The notes under the pieces were generated by a model. That model saw only the letters and a program-made list of their open reading frames with translations, had not been told where the DNA came from and ran no database searches. This document shows positions 1 to 29,500 of a DNA stretch of 64,000 nucleotides, piece by piece (position 1 is the stretch's first letter; each line of letters starts with the position of its first letter). This stretch comes from Rhineura floridana. Taxonomy: Eukaryota; Chordata; Lepidosauria; Squamata; Rhineuridae. Made by a program: the position numbers and the translations under genes. The stretch lies in the NCBI RefSeq assembly GCF_030035675.1, contig NC_084499.1, positions 19,428,739 to 19,492,738 of the forward strand, written 5' to 3'.

Positions 1-17029
<17,029 letters not shown>

Positions 17030-17426
17030 TTTGAACCCGGGCTCACCTGTGTGGAGCAAGAAAGAGACAGCAAAATAGGTTGGTTTGTTTTCAAGTCCAG
17101 CTTCGTCATGTGGATCCCAAGCCTGCCCTTGTCATATACATTATAGTTTACAGGCTGTTTCCCAACGTGTCTAAAAACTAATTCTGAAGTAGGTGAATTT
17201 AAAACAAAAACACAGTGTCAGAAATCCAACCCATATTGAATTTGTCTCTCTGGGCTTTTTAGGCAAGGAGTGGGCCAACTTTGACACAAACTCTCTTTTG
17301 CCACCCAAAGGGCATAATTGCCATCCTGTACTGGCATTTTCTACCCTAATTATAAACATCAAGTACCAGCTTCCCACATGGTCCAGCTGCCACTTCAGCC
17401 CTCTCGAGTATTATCCCAAACCATGA

Positions 17427-17545
17427 AGAGTCAGACCATTGGTCCCTATAGCTCAGTATTGTCTACACTGACTGGCAGCCACTCTCCAGGGTTTCAGGCA
17501 GGGGTCCTTCCCAGCCCTGCCCAGAGATGCTGTTAGGGATTGAAC
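17427..17545 (-). mobile_element. tRNA-derived SINE, cut by a later MITE
   Basis: GAGTCAGACCATTGGTCC, TAGCTCAGTATTGTCTACAC and GATTGAACCTGAGACC are present. The head is interrupted at about 17546, where hAT-like MITE sequence (ACCATGGTTCTCCAAATATTG) begins. Confidence 0.75.
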
Positions 17546-17664
17546 CTGAGACCATGGTTCTCCAAATATTGTTAGGCTACAACTTCCATCATTCCTGACC
17601 ACTGGCATGCGTCCTGGTGGTTGGAGGGCCACAGAGCCCCCACCACTGCCACTGATAATCTCGT

Positions 17665-17755
17665 TGGGCACCATGAGAAGAGAATGCTTGACTAGACGGG
17701 CCTTTGGCCAGACCCAGCTGCAGGAATCTTCTTATATCCTTATGAGCTATCGCCC
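17665..17755 (+). mobile_element. CR1 LINE 3' tail
   Basis: GAATGCTTGACTAGACGGGC, CTTTGGCCAGACCCAGCTGC and TTCTTATATCCTTATGAG. Confidence 0.7.
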
Positions 17756-18344
17756 TTGTGTCCTTGTCAGAGAAGGCAAAGCAGATGTCCCAGAGAATAT
17801 GTGCCCCCCAAAACACATATTTTACACTGTAGACTGAGTAATCCAGAAATACCACCCCTATCCCAGTTCCATGCATCCATCACAAACATATATTAGGTTC
17901 AATGTGTATAATTATAGAAGGTTGGGGGGGGGGGAGAGAGAGATTGATATGTGTTATAGACTAATCTCACAAAGGGAGAGCAAATGCATGTTAAACAATA
18001 ACTAGCAGATATGGTGCGATTGGGACTTTGAAACAAACTCTCCCCAACAGCATAGCTCATTAAACACAACAAATCTACAAAGATCCCCCTTTCAAGAAAA
18101 AAATAGCCAAAGAAAGCATTTTATATTCCTCCGCAGACCCCACTTTCCAAAGAGATACGTCACATGGAGCTGGGTGAGGCCAGGAGATTGGTAAACTTGG
18201 CTAGAGATGCCCCCCCCATTAGATTCCCCACTCAAAATAAGGAAAGCGAACACACAGCTGACTGGTTCCTACCCCAAATTAGCCCACACATAGCAGCTTC
18301 TCTCCACTTCCCCCCTTCCCCAAGTTAACGGTGGAGAGTATTAT

Positions 18345-18840
18345 ATAAAGGCACCCAAATGCCTCCCCATAATAACAAAGGAGGTGCTATTGCATTCATA
18401 CTCATAATAATAATAATAAAAATGGGAGGAGGTGCTGCATTAATACTCCCTCTAATAATAAAATGATACTCCCCATAACAATAATAATAATGATAATTGG
18501 GGAAGATGATGCATGAATGCTCCCCCTAATAATAAAGTGGTGCTAATACATCAATAATAATAATAATAATAATAATTGGGTGATGCATTAATATTCCCCC
18601 TAATAACAAAGGGGTGGTAACGCATTAGTGCTTCCAATAATAATTAACAGGGGGGGTGATACATTAATACTCCCTGTAATAATAAAGGGGTGGTAATGCA
18701 TTAATACTCCTATTAATAATGATGATGGGGGGAGGTGATGCATGAATACACCCCCCAAAAAGTAAAGCGAAGTTAATGCATTAACGCTCCCCCCCCAATA
18801 GTAACAACAATAGCGGTAATGCATTAACACACCCCTTCAA
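18345..18840. repeat. Imperfect minisatellite in USP20 intron 1
   Basis: Seven or so degenerate copies of a unit of roughly 50-65 bp. Each contains a TGCATTAATACTCCC-like core, an AATAATAAAG stretch and a GGGG(T)GGT(G/A)ATG stretch. Unit lengths vary and AAT trinucleotide runs expand inside several units (for example near 18405 and 18555). The array ends about 100 bp from the USP20 CpG region. ORFs read across it are repeat artefacts. Confidence 0.75.
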
Positions 18841-18899
18841 AAAAATCAGCCTCAACATCCTCTTCTCTCCGCTCAAGTTAAGACGAAGTCCCCGTACTA

Positions 18900-19600
18900 A
18901 AAAAAAACGCCCCGTCCCCTAATCCCCCCACCCCGTTGGCCACTATGAGAAGGCATTTGTCAAACCCTCCAAAACCTGTTTTGTCCCGCTCGGAGCCTCC
19001 ACTTACGCTCGCCCGGCTCCAAAACCGTTTCCCTCCTCCCCCGACCCCCCACTCCCTCTGGGGCGCCCCTCTTCCGCGGGGCGACGGCCCAGGCGAGGCC
19101 GGAGCTTCTGGTCCCCAACTAGGCCCCACGTCGCCTTCTCTCTCTCTGTCTCTCTCGTGCTGGCCTGCGGTGCTTCGGCTGCCGGGTCCAAAACGGGGCT
19201 CCCTTCTGCGGCTTAGCCGCTGGTTACCTGCTAAGGCCGCCCCAGGAGGAGGCAGCGGAGGCTGCCTGGCAGCGGCTCGCAGGAGACGGGCGGCTCTGAC
19301 AGGAGGCGGTGGCAGCGGAGGCTGCAGCCGGGCTGGGAGGAGGCAGAGGCGGGCCCGGAGGTGGGCCACGGCGCCTGGGAGGGGACTTCGGGGCGGCAGG
19401 AGGCCTCCCTCTTTCCCTGCCTGGCCTTATAGGGGGGAATTCGCTTCAGTTCGCATTTCAAGCCGAAATCTACCAAGATTCGCACCTTCCGAAACGAGGT
19501 GGGAGCCCAAACACGAGCCCTCCTCTGGGATTCGCGCTCGTTCGAATTTTGCACCCCACAACAGCACCACCAGCAGGGCCTCCCCTGCCAATCATAGGAG
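18900..19600 (-). promoter_or_regulatory. CpG-rich USP20 promoter region
   Basis: The stretch is rich in C, G and CpG, with GGAGGCAGCGGAGGC-type repeats, in contrast to AT-rich sequence on both sides. It lies between the USP20 donor and the divergent C9orf78 start about 1.2 kb away. No TATA box was recognised. The two promoters may be partly shared, but this is inference. Confidence 0.6.
19007..19400 (-). other. USP20: Probable USP20 non-coding first exon
   Basis: The translated USP20 exon begins at an acceptor (CAG at 17047-17049) with a 17-nt leader before ATG, so an upstream 5' UTR exon is required. A perfect donor GTAAGT on the minus strand (19001-19006) follows a CpG-rich stretch, giving an exon whose 3' end is 19007. 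Its 5' end cannot be placed; 19400 is only a guess from the CpG content. A second possible donor (GTAACC, near 19223) would give a shorter exon. Confidence 0.55.
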
Positions 19601-19609
19601 CCAAGATAG

Positions 19610-19810
19610 TTGATAGTGTGGCACTGGCCTACACTGCAGGGCTGTTATAAGCTGCCCTCTTTCAACTCCAGCCTGCAATACAGGACAGAACTACATAGGA
19701 CAGAACTACATTGCAAGGCTGTCATATGCCACTCTTTCAACCCCAACCCTACACTGCGGAGATAGTAGGACTGGACTACACTGCAGGGCTATCGTAAACT
19801 GCTCCCTCTC
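19610..19810. repeat. Degenerate tandem repeat (about 70-80 bp units)
   Basis: CTACACTGCAGGGCTGTTAT (19630), CTACATTGCAAGGCTGTCAT (19707) and CTACACTGCAGGGCTATCGT (19775) begin successive units with CTCTTTCAAC in between. It borders the USP20 CpG region. Confidence 0.75.
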
Positions 19811-20221
19811 TGCCACAGCCTCAGTGAAACTGGGAATAATTAAAATATTGACCATATGGCATTTTCAACCCAGTTTCAAAATGCTGATCATCTGAACAGA
19901 ATTACTTGGTTTTCATAGGAATGAGTTTGCAAAGAAAAAGTATGAAATCCTGTCTTAGCTGTCACATTTTTTGTGAGGGGGGGAACACACTTCTCCCCCA
20001 TCACAGCTCTACTAAATTTCTGAAATGCCTCCATTGTTCCCTATAAATTTTGTATCATGCATACTTTTATTTAAAAAAATTCATCTGGCTTTTTATATGT
20101 ATTTTTGGAAGACCAATTTATAGGTTCCAAATAGGGCAATTAAAAATATCTTTGCATGTATCCTTTTATAATTGCAAGTCACTTTGAGACATTTTTGCAG
20201 CAAGGAACAACGAAATGTAAT

Positions 20222-20259
20222 AAATAATAATAAAATAAATTATTATTATTATTATTATT

Positions 20260-20290
<31 letters not shown>
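20222..20290. repeat. ATT/AAT palindromic microsatellite
   Basis: A run of ATT units (20240-20261) turns directly into a run of AAT units (20262-20290), forming an inverted repeat that could extrude as a hairpin. It lies in the 1-kb USP20-C9orf78 intergenic interval. Confidence 0.9.
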
Positions 20291-20389
20291 GGCTGTCATT
20301 TTAACCTCACTTAAAACAAAGAGTGGCTTCAAAAAGTATTCAGAAAGTCCCGTCTTCATCCCGTGGAATTGTCAGTCTACTTTTTTGTC

Positions 20390-20588
20390 TATGATCTAAC
20401 CTCTCCGCCCTCCCCAGCAAAGCCGACCTCCCCTTTGCCCTCACATTCTAAGGGCAAAGCCCAGCGCGGCTTCGGCTCGTCATGATCGCGTCATCATTGT
20501 GCGCGCAGCAGGGCCAAGAAACAGACGCAGCCATTGCTGTTCCTGTGTAAGGGTAGGAACAGGATTTGTCAACACCCCAGCTGGGATC
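20390..20588 (+). promoter_or_regulatory. C9orf78 promoter and 5' UTR
   Basis: A GC-richer stretch immediately upstream of the C9orf78 ATG, with several CpGs around 20460-20500 (GCGCGGC, CGCGTCATCATTG, GCGCGCAG). A CRE-like CGTCA half-site is at about 20488-20493. No TATA box is evident. The transcription start cannot be placed from sequence alone. Confidence 0.5.
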
Positions 20589-23500
20589 ATGCCGGCAGGG
20601 AAGGTTTTCCGCCGGAGGAAGGTGGATTCCGAGGAGGAAGACGAGGATGAGCAGGTCACCGAGGAGGTCCGGTGCGTGCATGGCCCCCTTTTAAATATTT
20701 GGGTCCAAGAGAGTAGTTTGGGGTCTGGGCCTGTAGCAAAGTACACATATTCAGAAAGGACTAAGCCACTCCTTTTAATTGTAGCTATTATTATTATCCT
20801 TCTCCTCCAAAGGGTCCCCAGTTTTAGCCTTGCAACAGCAAACCTGCGAGGTAGGTTTGGTTGAAAGAACATGACTTGGCCCACATTCATGCAGTACGTT
20901 TCATCGGCTGAGCGGGATCTGCATAGCTCCCTGGCCTAAAACAAGCACTTTAGCCGCTGCATCAGGTGTGGGGAACCTTTGGCCCTCCAGATGTTGCTGA
21001 ACTGCAGCTCCCAGCAGCCTCAGAAAGCGTGGCCGATGGCCAGGGATGATGAGAGTTCTGCTTCAGCAACATCTGGAGGGCCAAAGGTTCCCCACATCTG
21101 AACTACATCACACTGGCTTTCAGTGGGAGAGTGACTTTTCTAGTGCAGGGGTTGCCAACATGACACCTGTGGGTGCAGTGGTGACTTTGAGGTGCCTGCA
21201 AAGCCTCTGAGCCACCACCATCCCTAATGCCCCCTTGGTCATGATGTGGTGTGCGTGGTTACCTTTTTCTCCCTTGAAAAGCACATACAGTTGAAGGAGG
21301 AAGTGGGGAAAAGTGACACTCTTTCCTACTTCCAGCTCTATGATCTGATTTATTCTACTGGACCTGACTTTTACCCAGATCCCTTGAAAAAAATGATGTG
21401 TGTCCATGCACACACTTTTACTGCCTCTCTGGAGGGGGGGGGCGAGTACTAATCCAGGGGAGAAAAGTGAGTAGAGGGGTTGGTGCCCCCAGCATTCGCT
21501 CAAAAAATCCAAGTGTACCCACAAACCTAAAAAGGTTGGGTCACCCCTGTTCTAGGGAATGATTTTTTCAAATCTGATTTTTATTTAATATTTGTAGACT
21601 GCTCTCCTAGCAAAGCTGAGCTCCAAGTGGCTCGCAGCAATAACAGAGCATTAGAACCTTTCCGTCGCTATAATCCCATCAAAAAGCATGAGGGATCTGG
21701 ACGCGCACAAGCACTATTGTCAATATTCTAATAGTTTCCTGCCCCACTCTGTGTGTGTGGTGTCTGGTTTTTCCTCCCCAGATTAAAATTGGAGGAAGCA
21801 AAAGAAGTGCAAAGTCTAAGGAGGAGGCAAAATGGAGTGAGGTAAATGGCATGCAAGAGGAACTTTCTCAGACTGTTGAGGCATTGTGGCCAGAGATGTA
21901 TGGAGTGCATGTACAGAAGTCTTTGATCTCTTGTGGATTGTCAACTCCCATCATCCCTGGCCATTGGGTATGGTTGCTGGGGCTGATGGGAACTGTAGTT
22001 CAGCAACATCTGGAGGGCCAAGGGTTCCTGACAGCTGCGCTACATGACACTGGCTCTCTGTAAGGCTAATAATAAAAAGCCGCTGGGGGAAATCTGGGTG
22101 ATGCTGATTGCTGTAGACTGCTGTGCGTTGCAGTCAGGCGTGAGATAAAATTGGGAGTGTTTCTTTTGACTGACTTGAGTTTCTCTTTGGTGTGCGTGTG
22201 TATGTTTCCAGTGCTGCCGCTCTGCTCGTCGGGGAGAAGTTGCAAGAAGAAACAACCTTGACGGTAAGATCAGGGAGGATGGAAGAGGAGGTCATTTCGC
22301 TTACCTGGAACTGTTAAAAGAAAATCTGAAACGTTTTTCTCTTTCCCTCTGCCCGTTTTGAACAGAGCTGATGGATGTGTTTCAGATTCCTAGCCAACAC
22401 CATTAAATTTGTTTGCTCAGCAAAATTCCGATAGCAGGCCCGTTTATTTATTATTTGATTTATATCCTACCCTTCCTCCCAGCAGGATCTGCTTCTTACG
22501 GGATTAAGTTGACCTCAGGAGCCCCAGTTGTGGACTTGATTTACAAATGAATTGCTTCAAAAGATGTTATGAATCTGAACATTGTTTTCATTGTTTGGAT
22601 AGGTTTTATTCTATTATTAGTAGTATTACACTTATATGCCAAATGGCTTCTAAGTGGTTTACAACTATAAAACCCGTTATAAAATCCATACATAATTAAA
22701 ATATACAATAACAGTTTCCATTAAAGCATCCTTAATTAAAATGTACAATAAATCAAACCAGTTAAAAAGCTTGACGATTAAAACACGTTTAAAAAAACAG
22801 TTAAAACAATAAGATCTGAAGTTCAAGTTCAGGGGAAACTTGCCTAAAGAGGTATGTTTTCAGGAGCCAGCGAAATGCCAATACTGATGGGGCCTCTCAT
22901 ATTTCAGCATTCTGCCACACTGGTGCCACCAGTGAAAAAGCCCGCCTTCACATTACCACAAGCCAATAATCATCAGGACATGGCAAAATTAACCAGGCTC
23001 TATTTGTGTGTAATATAGGAATACCGTGTGAAAGAGAGCAGGTTAAAGTTGTGACGATCATACCTTTATTCTGCTGATCGCCCCCCTGTAAAGATTCAGA
23101 ATCGCTCTATAGGTTGGGAGGGGGTGGGTGGGCTGTGTCTACCTTACAGGGTGCTCTGCCCATTTTTGCTAAGGTCCCCTGGTCTGTTTTGCTTGTGTAC
23201 TTGACCCCAATCGTTCATCCTCTCTGGATAAAAGATGGCAAAAGCATATTCTGCAGTGGGTAGGATCAAATCACTGATAGTCTCTCCTCCCCACTCTCCT
23301 TTTCACCAGGATGACCCCTTTAAGATAAAGACCGGTGGAATGGTGGACATGAAGAAATTAAAAGAACGGGGCAAGGACAGGTATGGAGGAGCATTCAGTT
23401 CCACTGTGTGCAATGAGTTCTAAGTGTGCGTAGGATTGCAGTCTACAGGTATGGTGCAGCCAGAATTAAGCACTAATGCTGCAATCCAGTACTCACTTAC

Positions 23501-26500
23501 CTGGGAGTAAGTCCCATTGAATCCAATGGCATTTACTTCTGACTGGGCATGTATTGGATTGCAGCCTAAGTCCTGCTGGTTTGAGGAAGGGCTTTAGCTC
23601 AGTGGCCAAGCGCTTGCTATGCATGCAGAAGACCCCAGGTTCAATCCCCAGCCACTCCAGGTAGGGCTCAGAGAGAACCGTGCCCTGAAACCCTAGAGAG
23701 CTGTTGCAAGTCAGTGTAGACACAGTACTGAGCTAGGTGACCAATGGTCTGACCCAGTATAAGGCAGCATCCTACATTTAAATGGGAGGATAGTAATTGC
23801 ATGGATAACTTTCATATAAGAGCCTGGCTGCTGGATCAGGCCAAGGAGGGCCCATCTAGTCCAGCGTCCTGTTCTCACAGTGGCCAACCAGATGCCCCAA
23901 TGGGAAGCCGCAAGCAGGACCTGAGCGCAACAGCAACTCTCCCCACCTGCAATTCCCAGCAACTGATATTCAGAAGCATACTGCCTCAGACAGTGGAGGG
24001 AGCACATAGCTATATTATTATTATTAGAATTAGAATTTATTACCCACCCTTCACCCAAAGGTTCCAGGGCGGGTTACAGCAATTTTAAAACACATAATTA
24101 GAAACTGTAAAAGACAACTAAATAACAAGTAGCCACTGATAGCCTCCTTCTCCTCCATGAATTTGTTTAATCTTCTCTTAAAGCCGTCCAAGTTGGTGCT
24201 TGTGGGGACGAATTCCATTGTCTAACGCTGCACCTTGCGAGGGAGTACTTTCTTCTGTCTGTCCTGAATCTTCCAACATTCAGCTTCATTGGATGACTCC
24301 GAGTTCTAGTATTACTGTATTAGAGCGGGAGAAGAATTTTTCTCTGTTGCTTTCTCCACACTGCAATTGAATACCCTTCTTCTCATGCCCCCCCCTTATC
24401 TAAACTAAAATTTATCAAATTCAGTGAAATTTTAAAGTACTTGTCGTAGATTGCATTGAACCCACGGTCGGCTTGTTGTACATTTGCAGGCTCAAACAGT
24501 GGTTTATGGTTTCACTTAACATCTCTGCTGCACCATTGACAATTTAACAGATTTGATGCTGGTTAAGAGAGCTTGTTCATTTTTCTCATTTTTTTTTTTA
24601 CAGGATCAATGAAGAAGAGGATCTCAACCTCGGGACCTCTTTTTCAGCAGAGACCAACAGGAGGGACGAAGACGCTGATATGTAAGTGGTTTGTCATACC
24701 CTCACTGGCAGATTTTGCAGGCCTGTTTTTTCCCCACAAGGCATGCTTTTCCCCTCCAGAATGTTCCTAATGGCACTTTCTGTTGTGCTGTGCTTAAAAT
24801 CGTTACTATTTGCTCTGCTGAATCAGACCAGAGGCCCATCTAGTCCCACATCCTGTTTTCCACGGTGTCCAACCAGATGCGTTCAGGAAGTCCACAAGAA
24901 AGGCATGAAGGCACCAGCCTGCCCTCATTATTTGTCCCCTAGCAGCCAGTACTCAAGAGGGACCTGTAATGAAATGTTGCAGAGAATCTTTTCAGGGCCA
25001 GAGTCGGGTCAGCGCCGCAAGGCAGTCAGCAAGCCCTGGGGAGGATCCCATCACCTACTCTACTGCCAATGAGGAATGAACATGTTCAGATGCCACAGAA
25101 TGTTCAGTGCCGGTTGGAAACCATTGCGGAAAACTGGAGCAGTGGGATGGAGTGGTCTGATGGCAGGTCTGAAGAGGAGCTCCTCTTGGGCAGTCAGAAT
25201 TCTCCGCAGCATCTTGTCACAACTCCCATTGTTCTGAGGCCTGTACAATGCCTGTAAATTGGCCCTGCCTGATTTAGGAACTTCATACACAGCTCCCAGG
25301 CAGCGAGAAGTTTCAGGCAGCAGACCAGGCTTGCTGTTCTCCTCCAGTTTGCTGCTGAACTCCAATTCCCATCAGCCCCGGGCCAGTACAGCCAGTTGTC
25401 AGGGATGAAGGGAGTTGGAGTCTAGCAACGATGGGAGGCCACGGGTCCCCCAGCCTTGCTCTAGGAAGGAGCATTCCCTACTGCATGCAAGAGATGGAAG
25501 CATGCCTCTATTTAGAAGAGGCATTCCATCATAAAAGAGGGGACAGGAATGCTGCCTCTTAGAGATCTGGGTGGGGAACTTGCAGCCCTCCGGGTGTTGC
25601 TGGACTACAAACGTTTGTTTATATTGTATTTTTATTGTATTTTTTTAATTCTGTGGTGGTGGTGATGGTTTTTAACGTGTTGTAAACCGCTTTGATGTTT
25701 TTAACGAAATAGCAGCATGCGAATATTTTTATAAATAAAATAATTAATAAACCCCCATCAGCTCCTGCAGCCAGCATGGCCAGAGGTGAGGGTTAAGGGG
25801 AGCTGGAGGCCAGTGACACCTGAGACCTACAGGTTCCTCACCCCTGCAGTAGGCAATCAAGGCTTGAAAACGAAAAGACACGGAGATGCTCTGAAGGCCT
25901 TCGCTGAAGGAGTGCCGCCTGTGGCCTCCACTCATGAATAAGCCCCATCTGAATTTCCTAGCTGTTTGCTTACTGTTGTAGTATTTAAGAAGTTTATACG
26001 CCGCTTTTCACCGTTTGTCTCAGAGCAGCTTACAAAAAATAAAACATACAATGTGCACCATTTAAAACATGGCTTGAAACATCATAAAGCAGAGCATCAG
26101 AGCAGCATTTATTGAACAGAGGCCTCCTGTAATACGACGGTCACTTGAAACTCTGCAGGGTTGGTGCCTGTCTGACTTCTGGTGGGAGGGAGTTCCACAG
26201 AGCTGGGTCCACAACCCTGAAGGCACGACTTCCTGTCTGGCCCGTGGGAGGCCACGAACAGTGCCACCCCCCAGGTGATCTCAGTGATGGGCCTGGGACA
26301 TCCGGGGCAAAGAGGTCCTTAAGGCATCCTAGGCCAAAGTTGTTCAGGGCTTTGTACACAAGAACCTTGAATACTGCCCATGCAGAAGACAGGAAGTCAG
26401 TGTGGGTCTTCTAACACTGGTGTCATGTGTTGGCAATAGCCTGTTCCTACCACCAGTCTAGCCCCAGTGTTCTGCACTAGGCAAAGCTTCCGGACTAGAC

Positions 26501-29500
26501 ACAAGGGCTGGCCAACATAGAGCATGTTCTTAACCCTTGCTATGCTGCCTCCATGTTCAGGATGAAATACATTGAAACTGAGCTGAAGAAGAGGAAGGGA
26601 ATTGTGGAAAACGAGGAGCAGAAAGTGAAGCAGAAGAACGCGGAGGACTGTCTGTATGAGCTACCCGAGAGCATCCGGGTCTCTTCGGCCAAGAAGACGG
26701 AAGAGATGCTGTCCAATCAGATGCTGAGTGGCATCCCTGAAGTGGACCTCGGCATTGAGTAGGTGGCTTGGGGCACTTGTTATCTGTTTATGCAAAGCAT
26801 TTTTTACCCTGGAAAAAAAAAGGCTCCCAGAGCGTCTTACAAATATCAGTAATAAGGCGTGGCACAAAAAGAAAAGGGAGGAGGAGGGAGGAGGAAAAAA
26901 GCAAGCTCGGGCATTCTTAGTTACAGAGTCCTGGTAATGACCAACTGGAATGGAAAGAGTTCAGGGAGAGGATTCAGGAATTGTTGGGTCTTTCATCAAC
27001 GGAGATAGAGCGTTCCACCTCTCCTTTCTCTAACGGGTAACTAGATGTCGCTGTTGCAGCGTAGGTGGTTTTTTATTATCATTGCAACATTTACGTCCCA
27101 CCTCTCCTCCAAAGACCTCAAGGGGATCTACACAGTTCTCTTCCCGCTTTATCCTCACAACAACCCTGTGAGGTGGGTTGGACTGAGAGGTAGCAGCTGG
27201 CCCAAGGTCACCTCGCGAGCTTCATGGCCGAGTGAGGACTCGAACCCTGGCCTCCCAGGTCCCATTCTGACACTCTGACCACCACACCGCACTGCAGCTT
27301 GGATGCAATTAGCAAGGCACCCGCCTGTAGCACAGCAGAAGGAGCCCAGGGGTGGCAAGCGCTTCAATTACACAGAATATAATTTAAAAACAGTCTTCTG
27401 AAAAAAACAGTTTGCTTTTGTTTCCTCACCCAATCTAGAATGATCGACTCTGCACTGTAGGGATTTTTCCTTTTCTTTTTCCTTTCAGAGCCAAGATCAA
27501 AAACATCATCTCCACCGAGGAGGCCAAAGCGAGGTTGCTTGCTGAGCAGCACAATAAAAAAAAAGAGAGCGAAACCTCCTTTGTTCCCACAAACATGGCT
27601 GTCAACTACGTCCAGCACAACAGATGTGAGTCCCCTGCTGTGGGCAGGCCGGCACAGATGCTGATCCCAACGGGCACCTGACCTTCAGTGCCTGTGGTTT
27701 GGACAACATTTTTCAGCATGCGCTTCTTCCTGAATAACTGCAGGGCATAGGAAGTGCCAGAGAGAAGGAACGTGTGTGTGTGTGTTTGTGTGCACCTGTG
27801 TGCACACACAGCTTTCCCCTCCCTCTGCAGGACCCTCACAGTTAGCTGAAGTAAATTCACAAATAAACTAACAAATGCTGTTGAAGGTTTTAAGCAACAT
27901 TTTCAGGAGCTGCCTTTGGTGAAGAGTATTAACTTAAACTGCAAAGGACGCTGTATTCTTAGAACAGAGAGTTGTAGCCAATGAAGTCCTACTCAGAGTA
28001 GACCCATTGAAATTAGTGTACCTAAGTTAGCCATGTCTATTAACTTTAATGGGTCTACTCTGACTGGGAGTAGCAGTGAGTAACAATGAATGCGTCTACT
28101 CTAAGTAGGGGTAGCATTGAATACTACTGGTAAGTTCAGGAGCATCTGCAAATTCTTTCATCCTCGATATAAACAGAATAGGCTGGTTCAGACGTAAAGC
28201 TAAACCATAACTTAGTGCTACATAAATGAGCCTTTAAGGACCTTCTGACCTGCCCATTCCCGTTTCTCCATTTGTTCTTCCTTCATGCATCCCTTCCTGG
28301 TTTGAAGCAAACTATGCTGTTCTGGCTGAACTAGCAAACTATGGCTTGCACTTAACCCTGCACATTAGGATTGGAAACCGTGGTTTGCTCCCGGTTTCAA
28401 AGGCAAGGCAAGCCATAGTTTGCGAGTTGAAATGCCATGGCGGGGGGGGGAATCTAAGTTGAAGCAAAGCGTGTGACAGGAAGAGAAGGGACACAGGATC
28501 CCAACGGTCCTCGAAGGCTCATTCACCAAGCCCAATACCGTGGTTTGCTATTGGATCTGAATCAGCCCGTTGTCAAAGCCCTGCTGCCCTTTGTTATTGT
28601 AGTCATCTGAATTGGCTGAGTGTTTCCTTCCAGTTTATCATGAAGAGCTGAACGCGCCAGTGCGGAGAAACAGAGAGGAGCCCAAAGCCCGTCCACTGAG
28701 GGTGGGAGACACTGAAAAGCCAGAACCTGAGAGTAAGTTCCTGCAACATGTGGATTTCTGGAATGCTTGTGTGTCCGCAACTTTTGTACGGATGTAGCCT
28801 TTGTCTTTTGGCTCCCAGTTTCAAAGCAGTTAACGCGCTGACAGGGCGGGGCATGATTCTCAGAGGCTTAACAATTGCGTGTGCCTACGTAGAAACCATC
28901 AACTTAGGAAGCTTCCTTATACTGAGTCAGACCCTCAGTCCATCTAGCTCAGTATTGTCTGCACTGACCTGCAGCAGCTCTCCAGGTTTTCTGGTAGGGG
29001 GCGTTTCCAGCGCCGTCTAGAGATGCCATCGGGGATTGAACCGGGGACCTTCTGCGTGCAAAGCAGGTGCCTTATCACCGAGCTATGGCCGTTCGCCGTG
29101 CCTGAGCTGCTGTTGGTTTCCTGCTCAGTGACTCATACTCCGGGGAAGATGTTCTGGTGTTCTCTGTCATAATAACAGTTTGCTCCCAACATAATAGTTG
29201 TCTGTAGCTGCCTGTCGGGTACACTTTAAGTTGGATTCCTGCATCGATCAGCGGGTTGGACTCGGCCTTATAGGCCCCTTCTAACTCTACTCTTCTAGGA
29301 TTCAGAAGCAGAACCTGGGATTCTCTTTAGCTGCCCTGGCTAAACTGGCAGACCTTTCCTACCACTGTTAGATGCGCCTTCCAGCAAGAAAGATAGATTT
29401 CCTTTTTGTCTTTCGTTGCAGTTTGGAAGAAAGTAGTTAGCTGTGGCTTTATCGCCCTGTTCCTTCCTCTACGCAACTGTTTTAATAATGTAGAAGCCCT

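Noticed and set aside
18345-18840. Possible CRISPR-like or regulatory array.
   Set aside because: Units and spacers are both degenerate and share sequence; it is a eukaryotic minisatellite.
18936-19650. Long open frames of 225 and 163 codons in the USP20 CpG region.
   Set aside because: Same compositional effect; they are rich in G, P, R and A with no recognisable domain, and the region is better explained as promoter and 5' UTR.
23586-23660. Possible functional tRNA gene.
   Set aside because: It has A and B boxes, but the sequence continues into a SINE body with the family tail and cannot fold as an intact tRNA with a proper acceptor stem.
25994-26414. Possible host gene with [15 protein letters not shown].
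   Set aside because: This is the standard C-terminal ending of L2-type LINE ORF2, seen also at 6430 and 55045.
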